Positions 20,597-31,366 of a stretch of DNA of 64,000 nucleotides are shown in pieces. The stretch's first letter is position 1. Every line of letters starts with the position of its first letter. Under the pieces are notes generated by a model. The model did not search any database. It was given only the letters and a program-made list of their open reading frames with translations, and had not been told where the DNA came from. This DNA comes from Platanthera guangdongensis (Eukaryota > Streptophyta > Magnoliopsida > Asparagales > Orchidaceae): the NCBI GenBank assembly GCA_039583875.1, contig CM077147.1, positions 112,774,440 to 112,838,439 of the forward strand. Direction: 5' to 3'. A program made the position numbers and the translations under genes.

Positions 20597-22942
20597 ATGG
20601 CCGCCTCATCTAAGATTGGTATTGGTTTGGAATTAGTCGTCGTAGGGATTGTAGACCTATCCGCCGATTTCCATAATCTTCTCATTTTGCTCAATACCGC
20701 CAGCTTAACATTTGTTCTCCAAGAACCATGTCGTATCCTCTTCCCCGAAGTTGCAGAGTTTTCAGGAATATCAAAGTCAAGCACTATGGAACAATCTTGA
20801 AGTCTTCAGTCAAAGGTATCACCATTAAACTCACTGCAACCTCTGTCTCTCGACTTCTCCGACTGCCAGCTCCAGATGCAGACGATTTTCTGAGTCATGA
20901 AGACTATTCTAGAACCTGTTCATTCTGTGGACTTTTTGCTGATGCTAGACACATCAATAGGTCTGATATGCATGCTGAAGGGAAATTCCTGGTTGATGTT
21001 ATTGGTAAGATTCTTCTATGCAAAACCAACTCCATCAGGGCCATACCCCTTTATTTCTTTGAATTGATGCAAGCTATAGTTTGTAGAAAAGCATTTCAGT
21101 TTGGCTTGATGATTCTGACTAAGATTAAGGAGAGTATAAAGTCCCCAAACTATACAAGGATAATTTCACTGTTACTCCATGAGATCAATCCAGAGGTTTT
21201 TAGTTTCTCCAAAGGAAGTATCATTCAACACATGAAGAAGGTCTCCATATCCTCGATCCAGAGATGGGAGTTAAAGTTGCAAAATCCCTCTCAAGTTGCC
21301 AAAATTACTGAAGTTGCAGACACAGAGGATAGGACTCCATCTCCTTCTCCATCTCATGTCCCCAGCTCCTCTGGTGCACCTATTGAGGGGGATCCTGCTC
21401 CTACTGTTTAGGCCAGGCCACCTACTCCTCCTACAGTCACTCCAGAAGATATCCTCTCAGATAAACAGGTTCAAGAAGCACTACTTTCTACTGATGCTTC
21501 CATTAATGAAATGATAGAAGAGTTAACTGTAGATGTACCTCCTCCTCCTCCTCTATCTCCTCCAGCTCCATCCTCTGAAATTCACAAGGACCCAACTCCT
21601 GGACAATCTCCAGACACTTCTCCAGCAAGGACACCAGCAAAATCTCCTGATGCCCCCAAAGAACAGTAAGAAACAATTCTCATTTCTGATGAGCCCTCAC
21701 CTGAGCCAGCTGAAGCTCCTCTTAGAAATTTGGATATTACTATCCCTCAGATTATGACTGAAGAGGATGCCATGATACCCACTACTAGAGCTCAGAGCTC
21801 AGTCACTCTCTCTGAAATTGCTCCATGGGTGGCTCGTCCCATTCTCTCTGCTCCATCAACTTCTGCTCCTCATGCTGCTCCAGCTCCTGCCTCCACAGAC
21901 TTGATGTCTCAGATTGTACTTCTTCTTAAAAACTAGAAAACTTACTTTGATGCTTGTATCAAGACAGTCACAGACAAAGTTACTGCTCTATAAACTAAGA
22001 TGAGCAGAGGATTTGCTGAGATCCAGCACAACACTAATCAGCTCAAACATCTCTTCCAGATTGGTGGCAAAGCTTTAGACCACACAATCACCAGTGTTGG
22101 ACAGGTTATGGAGCAAGGCCTGACTTTTGCCAATAATCAAATGGAACTGGACAAAAGGGCTGAAACAACCAAGATGAAGATATGTGAAGAAGTTGGAATT
22201 TTCAAAGATGATGTCATCTCCCTGCTATTTGTTGAAGTCAGAAAGGGGGAGAAGTTGGTAAAAGAATATCTAGAAAAATCTGATGCCATCGAGAAAGAAG
22301 TATGGGAAGCCAAAGTTAAAGAGATTCATGATGATGTTCTAGCTCAGATACAGAGTGTCAAATTCCACACTTATGATATTGCTGTTTGGATGCACAACCA
22401 GATTCTGCAAGAATTTGCTGCTGATCCTAACATTATTCCTCATCACCTGAATCCACTAGCTGCTGTTGATGCTCCTGCTCCAGCTCCTCCTTTGCAACCC
22501 ACATTTTCTCCAAGGCCTGTTGATTCTGTTGCCCCTCCAGATTCTTATGCTCAGGATTGGAAGATGATCCTGCTGATATCTTTCTCAAAGCCCCTCCTTA
22601 GATACCGACTTATAAGAAGAAAAAGAAATATGGTGAAGGTCCTTCTGCTAGCAGTCTGTTCCTGCTAAAGCTCCTGAACATGCTGAGGTCTGGTCTCCTA
22701 CTTCCAAGTCTCTCATCCTGGAAACTCACAAGTTAGTTCTGGACTTCCATGAAAGCAGAAACATTCACTACAGTTCCCATGAATGGGAGTTTTATGAGAA
22801 GTCCATGACCAAAAGGAGAATCTATGACATAGAATATGGAAGAAATAATCAAGCTGCTCCTCCCAGACCACCCAAATATTATCCTAAATCCTACAACTAT
22901 CAGAGAAGACAGCAAGAGAAACAAGACAAGCAACATCACTAG
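20597..22942 (+). pseudogene. ORF3 of unit A, downstream of pol, broken
   Basis: This frame sits in the env-like position but shows no signal peptide or membrane segment. The start is ATGG in good context. The first 230 codons (KIGIGLELV..., KGITIKLTATSVSRLLRLP, KFLVDVIGKILLCK, RIISLLLHEINPEVF) resemble, from memory, the 'putative plant transposon protein' domain found in many repeat-derived plant proteins. A Pro/Ser/Thr-rich linker follows. Next is a helical region (RGFAEIQHNTNQLKHLFQIG, KGEKLVKEYLEKSDAIEKEV) and a basic Tyr-rich tail ending at TAG 22940. Lesions are a frameshift near 20755, TAG 21409, TAA 21667, TAG 21934, TAA near 21991 and frameshifts near 22555-22660. Function is unknown; RNA or chromatin binding is only a guess. 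Confidence 0.75.
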
Positions 22943-23137
22943 AGCTAGCCCAATAGACTCATGAGCTATGAAAATGGATTTTAGTTGTTTATGATATTTC
23001 TGGATAATCATATTTATATAATTCATAGTTTTTGATCTTAATATCTTTTTCATAGTTCCTTGTTTGCTTACACTACTTGATTACTTAGCATTCTTTTTAT
23101 GACTATAATTCACCTTAGTGTAAAGGGTTCTGACTTC

Positions 23138-23151
23138 TAATAGGGGGAGAT
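23138..23151 (+). other. Polypurine tract before LTR B
   Basis: AATAGGGGGAGAT lies directly upstream of TGTTGGG. It is the priming site for plus-strand synthesis. Confidence 0.85.
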
Positions 23152-25164
23152 TGTTGGGTATTGTATCCACACTAACCCAGATTTGATAAAATCACCCTTG
23201 AACTAAGATGAATTAAGTTGTATTTGATGCTTGGTTTGAGTTATGTGTTTGCAGGATTCCAATGGGAAGTGTAGACCAATGTCAGTGTACAATGGGTCAC
23301 CAAACACAGGACCATACAATATAATCCCTCATTGTGTGTTCTAAAGTGTTGACTCATGTGTAGCCTATCTATTGGGATACACTTCATACTCAAGCTCTAG
23401 GACTATGTGAAAAGACTTGATGTTGATTTCCCTTAGAAGAAGAAAATCTGTCTGAAATTTTTTTCCTAAGTAAAGTACTCGAGTACCTTCTTATTTACTC
23501 GAGTAAGTTACTGAGTTTATACTCGAGTAGCACTTCACTTACTAGAGTAGTTAAGATATACTCGAGTAGTCCAACTATGGCTCTCGAGTAATTCATCTTG
23601 TATACTCGAGTAATTTCCCCTTATCTCTCGAGTTTCCAGACTTTTCTCTTCTCAAATTTGTCTAAGTGAAATACTCGAGTAATATTATATATACTCAAGT
23701 AGTTTTATCTTCTATCTCGAGTTAATGGTATTCTGACTCTCATATAGTTCCTAGTTACTCGAGTAGTCCAACTCATATACTCGAGTAGCTCATCTACTAC
23801 TAGAGTAGTCAAATGCTTTTACTCATGTAATCTAGTTTTCTATTCTAGAAAATTTCACTAAGTGATTTACTCGAGTACTTCATGTTATATACTCGAGTAG
23901 ATCATTCTGTCTCGAGTAGTCCATGTTACATACTCGAGTAGTTCAGTTTTTCATGTTCCCGAATTTTTCTAAGTGTTTGTCTCGAGTAGTGTCTGATATA
24001 CTCGAGTAGTTCATTTTTATATACTCGAGTAGTACTTCTTGAACTCGAGTAATATACTCCACCTCTCGTGTAAGTACTTAAGTACTCGAGTAAGTCATTT
24101 TTGCTACTCGCGTAACTAAGTCCCTCTCATTCTTATTTACTCGAGTAGTTGACTCCATGTACTCGAGTAATGATTTCTTTTTCTCCCGAGTATTTTTTCT
24201 CATATACTCGAGTAGTCCCTTCTACCTACTCGAGTAGTGCTGCATATACTCGAGTAATCCTGCTTGACTCGAGTAACTTACTTTGACCATTTTCAGAAAT
24301 TCTTTAAGTCCAGACCTAACAGTCTTATTCTTAAACTCTGACGTGATTGGTCAACGTGTCTTTCTCTTAATGAATCATTTAAGTCTAATCTTCTTGTCTC
24401 CTGTAAAATTTCTTGTCAAACCGACAAACCCTAAGTTTTTAAAAGAAAATTATTCTAAGAAAGTTTTTGCAGCCGTCTCTTTCAAGAAAAATTTCTGTCT
24501 CCTCTCTCTCTCTCTCTGCAAGAACCGGAAACTCGCTGCCGCCGCCATCGCTATTTTCCGACCGGCTAGGGTTTCTTCTTTTCACAGGATTCAAATTAAG
24601 AAAACTCTACAGATCGAGATCTCCGCTCAACGATTCATCTACTCTTTCGATCGTGCAAAGTCGAGAAATTCCAGATCTGATCTTGCCAAAATTCTTCTTC
24701 AATATTCTGATAAAGCTGCGCGCCAAGAAGAAAGATTTTTTGATTTTCTGTTGCAGATCTGAACCAGATATTTCACTGTTTGTATTTCTGTACTGCTGTA
24801 TTTCATTATTATAGGAGAAGATTTCTCCGAGTGTAGGAGTGTTCAACTCCGAGATTATAGGAAGTTTTATCTTCCGAGTGTAGATCCGTTTGTGGATCGA
24901 GTTTGTAGGAACCTTGTTCCGAGGGTGGGATTGTTTTCCAATCCGAGATAGTGGAGTAGCCGAGTCTAGTATATTGCTAGATCAGTGAGGGAAAGTGGAT
25001 GTACCCAAGGTTGGGGAACCACTATAAATCTTGCCTCGTCTGTGTTTGCTTGTTTGGTAGATAGTTCTGTGCTTTGGTTGATATTTTTTTATTCCGCAAA
25101 AAGACGCGCAACTCACCTATTGACCCCCCTCCAGGTGATTTAGGTTGGCAACTATTATCTTTCA
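23152..25164 (+). repeat. LTR B, shared middle LTR, mosaic of C and A
   Basis: It has the same ends as LTR A (TGTTGGG...TTTCA). From its start to about 24151 it agrees with LTR C against A at roughly 34 sites, and with A against C at about 8. From about 24271 to the end the pattern reverses: about 40 sites agree with A against C and about 9 with C against A. The clearest 3' markers are GAGTA at 24271-24275, absent from C, and the sequence around CCTGTAAAATTTC near 24400. Confidence 0.92.
23474..24275 (+). repeat. CTCGAG palindrome array in LTR B
   Basis: The layout is the same as 12700-13510, with a slightly different set of intact and decayed motifs. The inferred crossover lies at the end of this array. 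Confidence 0.85.
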
Positions 25165-25166
25165 AT

Positions 25167-25177
25167 TGGTATCAGAG
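25167..25177 (+). other. Primer binding site, tRNA-iMet, unit B
   Basis: TGGTATCAGAG follows LTR B at the same distance as in unit A. Confidence 0.9.
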
Positions 25178-25246
25178 GGAGGTTGATCGTTAAAAGGTTA
25201 ACACCTTGATCAGATCTTTAAATAGTTATCATTTGAGGTCTACCAA

Positions 25247-27550
25247 ATGGACAAGGCTAAATATTTTGCCAAGCTTCCTTTGTGCAACAAAAATAATTTC
25301 CCTATGTGGAAAGAAAGAATCAAGTTATTCATGGAAGCTGTGGATCCAAGAATCTTCAGGATAGTTGGAGAAGGTTCTTATATTCCCATGATCGTCTCCA
25401 CTATAGATCCTACTAAGAAAGTCCCCAAGAAACTTATGGATCTAGACAAGAATGAGATTGCACTTGTCTCATTGGACAAAAAGGCGAAAAATAACATAGC
25501 AAGTGCAGTCGATGATTCAATGCTGCAAAATTTGATTCACTGCCAGTCTGCAAAGGAGATGTGGCAGTCATTAGTTACCTTAATGGAAGGTACCGAGGAA
25601 GTGAGGGATGATAGAAGATCCCTACTTAATCAGAATTATGAGGCTTTCCGACAAGGAAACAAAGAAACCATTGCTGACACGTTTGAGAACTTCTTCAAGA
25701 TAGTGAATGGGCTAAGGGTATACGACAGAGTCTTCACTAATAGAGAGCTAAATGATAAGTTCTTGAGATCCCTGACTAAGGAATGGGATAATAAGGTCTG
25801 TGCTATCAGGGAGTTTGGAAAGCTGGCTGAGACAGATCCTCAGAATCTCTCTGGGAAGCTGATGTCCTATGAGCTCCAACTCAACACCAGGAAGTCTGAA
25901 GAAGAGAAAAACATGTCTGCATTCAAAGAGAAGTCCGTCGCTTTAAAGGCAGATACCTCTAAGAAGTGCAAGGCTGTTCCTCCTACTCCAGCACCAGAAG
26001 TTAGTGAAGAAGAAACCTCAGAGCCAAGCACCTCATGCTATGAACTATCAGAAGGAGAGTTCTCACTATTCTCTCGGCAGTTCAAGAAATTCTTGAACAA
26101 GAAGAAGCAAAGGAAAGGCAAGGATGCCTCTTATAGAAGATCACGACGCGAGAGTGATCGACAAAGAAATGGCTCAAGTAGCCATGACAGGTATAATACT
26201 AAACAGAACAAACATATTTCGACTGACATTATTTGCTACTGTTGTAATAAGCCAGGACACGTCATCGCTGACTGCCCTCACAAGAAGAAGGAGGGTGGTA
26301 GAAGAGAGGAAAAGAACTCGTACAATAAGAAGAGGATAGAGAAGAGCTTGATGGCCAAAAAGGGCAAGACTCTTAGTGACTCTGACTCATCTGAGTCGAG
26401 TGAAGAAGAAGAAGCCTCTGTTGGACTCATGGCTCAAACTGATTATGAACAGGAGCCCCCGTTCACTGGGAAGGTAAACTCTCACACTCCTCTCTCTAAT
26501 TCTGAAGTTTCTAAGCATGATTGTGAGGATAGCTCTTCTGACGATGAGTCAGAACTCATGACCCAATATAAGGAGTTAATCATGGCTTATGATAAATGTC
26601 GCCGAGTCGTGAAAACTCAGGCTAAGGAGATAAAGTCTCTCAAAGCTGAAGAGAGCATCTTGAGAGAGAAAGTCGCAAAGATTGACTCCCTCGAAGAAAA
26701 CTTCAATAATGCTCTTAAGGAATATAACAAGGCTCTTGAGCACCTTGGCCCCAAAGAGAAAATCATCAAGGAATTGGAAGCCCAACTTGCAGCTGAAAAG
26801 AAACTAGTTGAAAGTTTCTCGAAGCCCAAGACAGTTCTTCCATTCATTGCCAAATTCTCAGCCAAGGCCAAAGGTGCTGGATTAGGCCATGAAGAAGCTC
26901 CTAGTAAATCCTCTAGGAGAAATAAGGCTCAATGAAAGAATAAGGCCACCAAAAAGGCCTTGACCAAAGAGAAGGGAAAAGCCCCTCAAGATCAGAACAC
27001 GTTCAAGAAAGTTATATTTCCTTCAAATGAGTTTGATCTTGACTCATCCTACGGGTACTTTGCTAGGCCTACCTATGTAGAGCCAAAGTCCCGTTATCAA
27101 GGATGGACTTGACCTAGAAACTTTGGCAAAAGTGTCTTTAAGGCACCTTATGAAGAAGTTATTCTTCAGAGATATGACCCTTTCAATCATGGGCATAACT
27201 TCAGGAAGGTACCAACGACAAAACGTGTTGTAGAAAAGCCTGTAAAGGAGAAGAAGGCATGTGATTGCCATCATCATGAGGCATCTTCCTCCAAGAATGC
27301 TGCCCCTGCTAGAGCACAATTCCAAAAGATCAAGCAGGAGAACTTAAGGCGAAGATACAATAGATTTGACTGTTGGTGTTGTGGCAGAATTGGTCACTTT
27401 GCCATTGATTGTTGGTTTAATCCTAGAAATGCAGTAACCCCACATGTTGGCAATATGAGGAAGACCACTCCTGATGCTAATATTCATAGGGGGAGTGTTC
27501 TAACCCGAGACCAAGGACCCAAACGTATTTGCGTTCCTAAGGCTACCTGA
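25247..27550 (+). pseudogene. gag: gag of unit B, three in-frame stops
   Basis: This gag is about 1 percent diverged from unit A and better preserved. The first 562 codons (25247-26935) are open because the TAA at 15680 in A is CAG here. Domains are as in unit A: N-terminal copia gag, zinc knuckle CYCCNKPGHVIADC, acidic and coiled-coil-like linker, second knuckle CWCCGRIGHFAIDC. Stops TGA 26933, TGA 27110 and TGA 27548 match 16163, 16340 and 16778 exactly (offset 10770). The last is the likely gag/pol boundary. A truncated but folded gag could in principle still be made from this copy. Confidence 0.88.
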
Positions 27551-30500
27551 TTGAGATTGCAGGAATGTCCAAAGGCCAACAAAACACCAATCTGGTATTT
27601 GGACAGTGGATGCTCTCGGCATATGACCGGGACAAGAAGCCTTATTCAGAACTTTACTCCAGTTGTGAACGGACTGAAGGTCATCTTTGGAGGTTCAGAC
27701 CGTGGAATTAATAGAGGATATGGTATGATTACTAATGGCAATGTATCCTTCACAGATGTGGCTTACGTTGAAGGTTTGGAACATAACCTTATAAGCATAA
27801 GCCAACTCTGCGATAAAGGATACATAGTTGAGTTTCACGCCGACAAGTGCTTGATAAAATCCGTTGACAATATGGAAATGATTCTATCTGGCACTCGAAG
27901 CAGAAACATCTTCTGTTAGAATTTCATTTGTATAGATTCTTCGACACTAGTGTGCCTTTTAGCAAAAGATAGTGTGTCTCTTGGTGACCAATGGCACAAG
28001 AGATTAGCACATATTAATTCCAAAACTATAAACAAGTTATTTTCAATGAACTTAGTATGTGATGCCCCAAATGTCAAGTACGTCAAAGATAGACCTTGTC
28101 ATGCATGTGTAAAAGGCAAGCAAACAAGGACTACCTTTAAAAGCGTTATTGGCAAAGATTCTAATAGATGTCTTCGTCTACTGCACATGGATTTGTTTGG
28201 TCCACTGAAAATTAGAAGTTTCGGAGGTAAGGATTATACGTTGGTAATTGTTGATGATTACTCGCGTTTTGCGTGGGTGTTCTTTTTGAAACACAAGTCA
28301 AATACCTTCGATATCTCTACTAATTTTGTCAAGCAAGTCCAGAATGAGTACAACTGCTCCATAGTCAAAATCAGAAGTGACAATGGAACAGAGTTGAAGT
28401 CTGGGGCCATGACAGAATTTTGTGAAAGCTTAGGTATCTTTCATGAGTTTTCCTCTCCTCGCACTCCTCAACAAAACGGAGTGGCCGAGAGAAGGAATAG
28501 AACGCTCATAGATGCCTGCAGGACCATGTTGAGTGATGCTTCACTTCATGAATATTTTTGGGCTGAAGCCGTCAACACTGCATGCCATATGCAAAATCGA
28601 GCTCTCATAAACAAAAATCACGATAAGACACCTTACGAACTTCTGAAGGGCAGGAAACCAACAGTCTCATATTTTAGAATTTTTTGCTATAATTGCTTCG
28701 TGTTAAACAATGAGAAGTATCACACTACTAAGTTTAGCGAAAAGAGTTTTGAAGGTATTTTTGTAGGTTATAGTAGCCATAGTAAGGTATATAAGATTTT
28801 TAATAGAAAAACCCTGGTGGCAGACGAATCAATACATGCTGTATTTGATGAAACGAGTTTGCTGCAAAACAACTCTTTTAGTGTGCTTATTGAAGATGCA
28901 GGTGCAAAGCTGAACGAAATTAGCTTGTATGAACCGTCCGAAGACAAAGGTGAAAAGTTCATCAAGATCACCACTCCAACCCCTATTAGAGAGGCTGATG
29001 AGCAAGATGAAGAAGTCATCCAAGATGAAGAAGTCACTCCGATGATATAAGACAATCCAGATGCAAGGACTCTAGAGCTCAGACATTTGAAGGATCATCC
29101 CATAGACCAGATCATAGGAAATCCCCGAGATGGTGTCAGAACTAGTAGAGGTACAAATAATGAGAATTTATATTTAAGTTTTCTCTCGCAGGTTGAACCA
29201 AAGAAGTTTGAGGAAGCAAACTCAGATTCATCGTGGATAATGGCAATGGAAGAAGAACTGAACCAGTTCAAGCGCTGCAAAGTATGAAAGCTTGTTCCAA
29301 GACCCAAAGGTAAGAACGTCATTGGGACAAAATGGGTCTACAGGAACAAGATGGACGAGGATGGAACGATAGTAAAGAATAAGGCCAGACTTGTCGCCAA
29401 AGGTTATCATCAAGAAGAAGGAATCGACTTCGACCAGACATACGCTCCAGTGGCAAGACTAGAGGCTATAAGGTTATTCCTAGCATATGCTGCACTTAAA
29501 GGCTTCACTGTCTACTAGATGGACATGAAGTCTGCCTTCCTTAATGGTGACATAAAGAAAGAGGTGTATATAGAACAACCTCCAGGTTTCGTTGACTCTA
29601 ACTTTCCTGATTATGTTTATTTACTGCATAAAGCATTATATGGTCTGAAACAAGCTCCTCGAGTTTGGTATGAGACGTTGTCTAGGTTTCTACTTGAGAA
29701 CAAGTTCACAAGGGGAAAGATAGACAAGACATTATTTCTTAGGGAAATTAAGGGCAAGATTTTGCTAGTTCAAATCTATGTGGACGACATTATCTTTGGC
29801 TCTACTGATGACAACCTCTGCAAGAAGTTTTCAAAACTTATGCAAGAGAAATTTGAAATGAATAGTATGGGCGAGCTGAAGTATTTCTTAGGGCTTCTGG
29901 TAAAACAGTCTGAAGATGGAATTTTCATCTAGCAGACTAAGTTTACCAAAGAGCTGATTAAGAAATTTGGAATGGAGAATGCAACCTCAATGAGGACTCC
30001 AATGGGTTCAAAAATGTATCTGGACAAGGATGAAAAAGGGAAACCTTTTGATGAAACCAAGTATAGAAGCATTATTGGATCTTTGCTCTACCTTACTGCA
30101 AGTAGACCTGACATAATGTTCCCAACATGTGTATGTGCTAGATTTCATGTGAACTCTAAGGAATCTCACTACGCTGCTGCGAAGTGGATTTTGAGATAGC
30201 TTAAACGTACACAAAATCTTGGCTTATGGTACCCAAGAAGTAATGATAGCGAACTGATAGGTTTTTCAGATGCAGATTTTGCAGGTAGCAAAGATGATAG
30301 GAAAAGCACTTCAGGGACTTTCCAATTCTTTAGAAGAAGGCTTATCTCCTGCAGTAGTAAGAAGCAAAACTGTGTGGCAATCTCAACGACCGTGTCAGAG
30401 TACATCTCTGCAGGCAATTGCTGTGTACAGTTAGTTTGGATAAAGAATCAGTTCGAAGACTACAACATGAAGTTTGTAAAGATTCCATTATTTTGCGACT

Positions 30501-30724
30501 CCTCCAGCGCAATAGCAATAGTCAACAACCCAGTCTCGCACAGCAGAACAAAGCATATAGAGCTAAGGTATCAATTCATCCGGGAGCATGTGGAGCATGG
30601 GGACATAGACCTTCAATATGTCCCTACAGATAGGCAAATGGCAGATATTTTCACGAAGCCGCTGGACGAGACCAAGTTCTCGTTCTTCAAAACAGAACTT
30701 GGGATGCTCAACAAGGAAGACTAG
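27551..30724 (+). pseudogene. pol: pol of unit B: PR-IN-RT-RNase H with six nonsense codons
   Basis: It is colinear with pol of unit A and free of indels. Protease keeps DSGCSRHMTG. Integrase keeps HHCC and the DDE residues (MDLFGP, SDNGTEL, VAERRNR) in an open stretch of 366 codons (27950-29050). RT keeps YVDD, unlike A (YVDN) and H (YVED). RNase H keeps FCDS, but TTESEY is TTVSEY, a private loss of the catalytic Glu. Nonsense codons at 27917, 29048, 29285, 29516, 29930 and 30197 match those of unit A. Some arose from C-to-T or G-to-A changes and others from transversions, judged against element H. Confidence 0.9.
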
Positions 30725-30802
30725 AAGAGGCTGGACTTTCAAGAAGGCTCAAGGCTCAGAAGTTAGTCAAAAGTTGGATTTTTCCAAAAGTTTAAGTATT
30801 TG

Positions 30803-31080
30803 ACTTGAGTAAGTAACAACATACTCGAGTAAGTATATGACCTACTCGAGTAGTAGAATGACATACTCGAGTACTTGACTTGACCTACTCGAGTAGTGGA
30901 ATGATATACTTGAGTAGTCGACTTGACCTACTCGAGTAGCAAACTAACATACTCGAGTAGTCAACTTCACTTACTCGAGTACCTCATTGACCTACTCGAG
31001 TACTTCCATATATCTACTCGAGTACTTCTGTATTCTTACCCGAGTACCCTAGACTTATCTACTCGAGATATTCTCCTCAC
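30803..31080 (+). repeat. CTCGAG palindrome array between pol and ORF3, unit B
   Basis: This is a near-identical copy of 20033-20310. The first motif has decayed to CTTGAG. Confidence 0.85.
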
Positions 31081-31194
31081 TCGTGTATATCCCGAGTCAT
31101 CTCTTATTCAAATTTTCTTATGCGCAAACCAAAGGCTTATGCCGCCTATTCTCTAGTTTACTTCGGCTTTAATTTTCAAATAATTATACCTAAA

Positions 31195-31366
31195 CCTAGG
31201 GTTATATAAATAAGAAAATCCAGAAATTTCATCTACATGAAATCATTTTCGTCTCTCAAGTACCCGGCTGCCTCTTCGCCTTCCTCCTTTAGTTGCAGAG
31301 CCGCGCCCCTTTCCATCTCCCCGTCGACATTCTCTAGGGTTTCTCCATCTCCAAGACTTCTGAATC
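31195..31366 (+). promoter_or_regulatory. Putative internal promoter and 5' leader of ORF3, unit B
   Basis: TAGGGTTATATAAATA, with the TATA at 31203-31212, lies 155 nt before the ORF3 ATG at 31367, as in unit A. Confidence 0.62.

Noticed and set aside
20597..22942. Calling ORF3 an env gene because of its position after pol
   Set aside because: No signal peptide, membrane anchor or cleavage-like site is visible in any of the three copies; composition is Pro/Ser-rich and helical.
22733..23053. Minus-strand frame of 106 residues with hydrophobic runs (also 33504-33797 and plus-strand 10659-10880)
   Set aside because: Each is the antisense shadow of the ORF3 C-terminal region; the real protein reads on the other strand with a conserved Tyr-rich tail.
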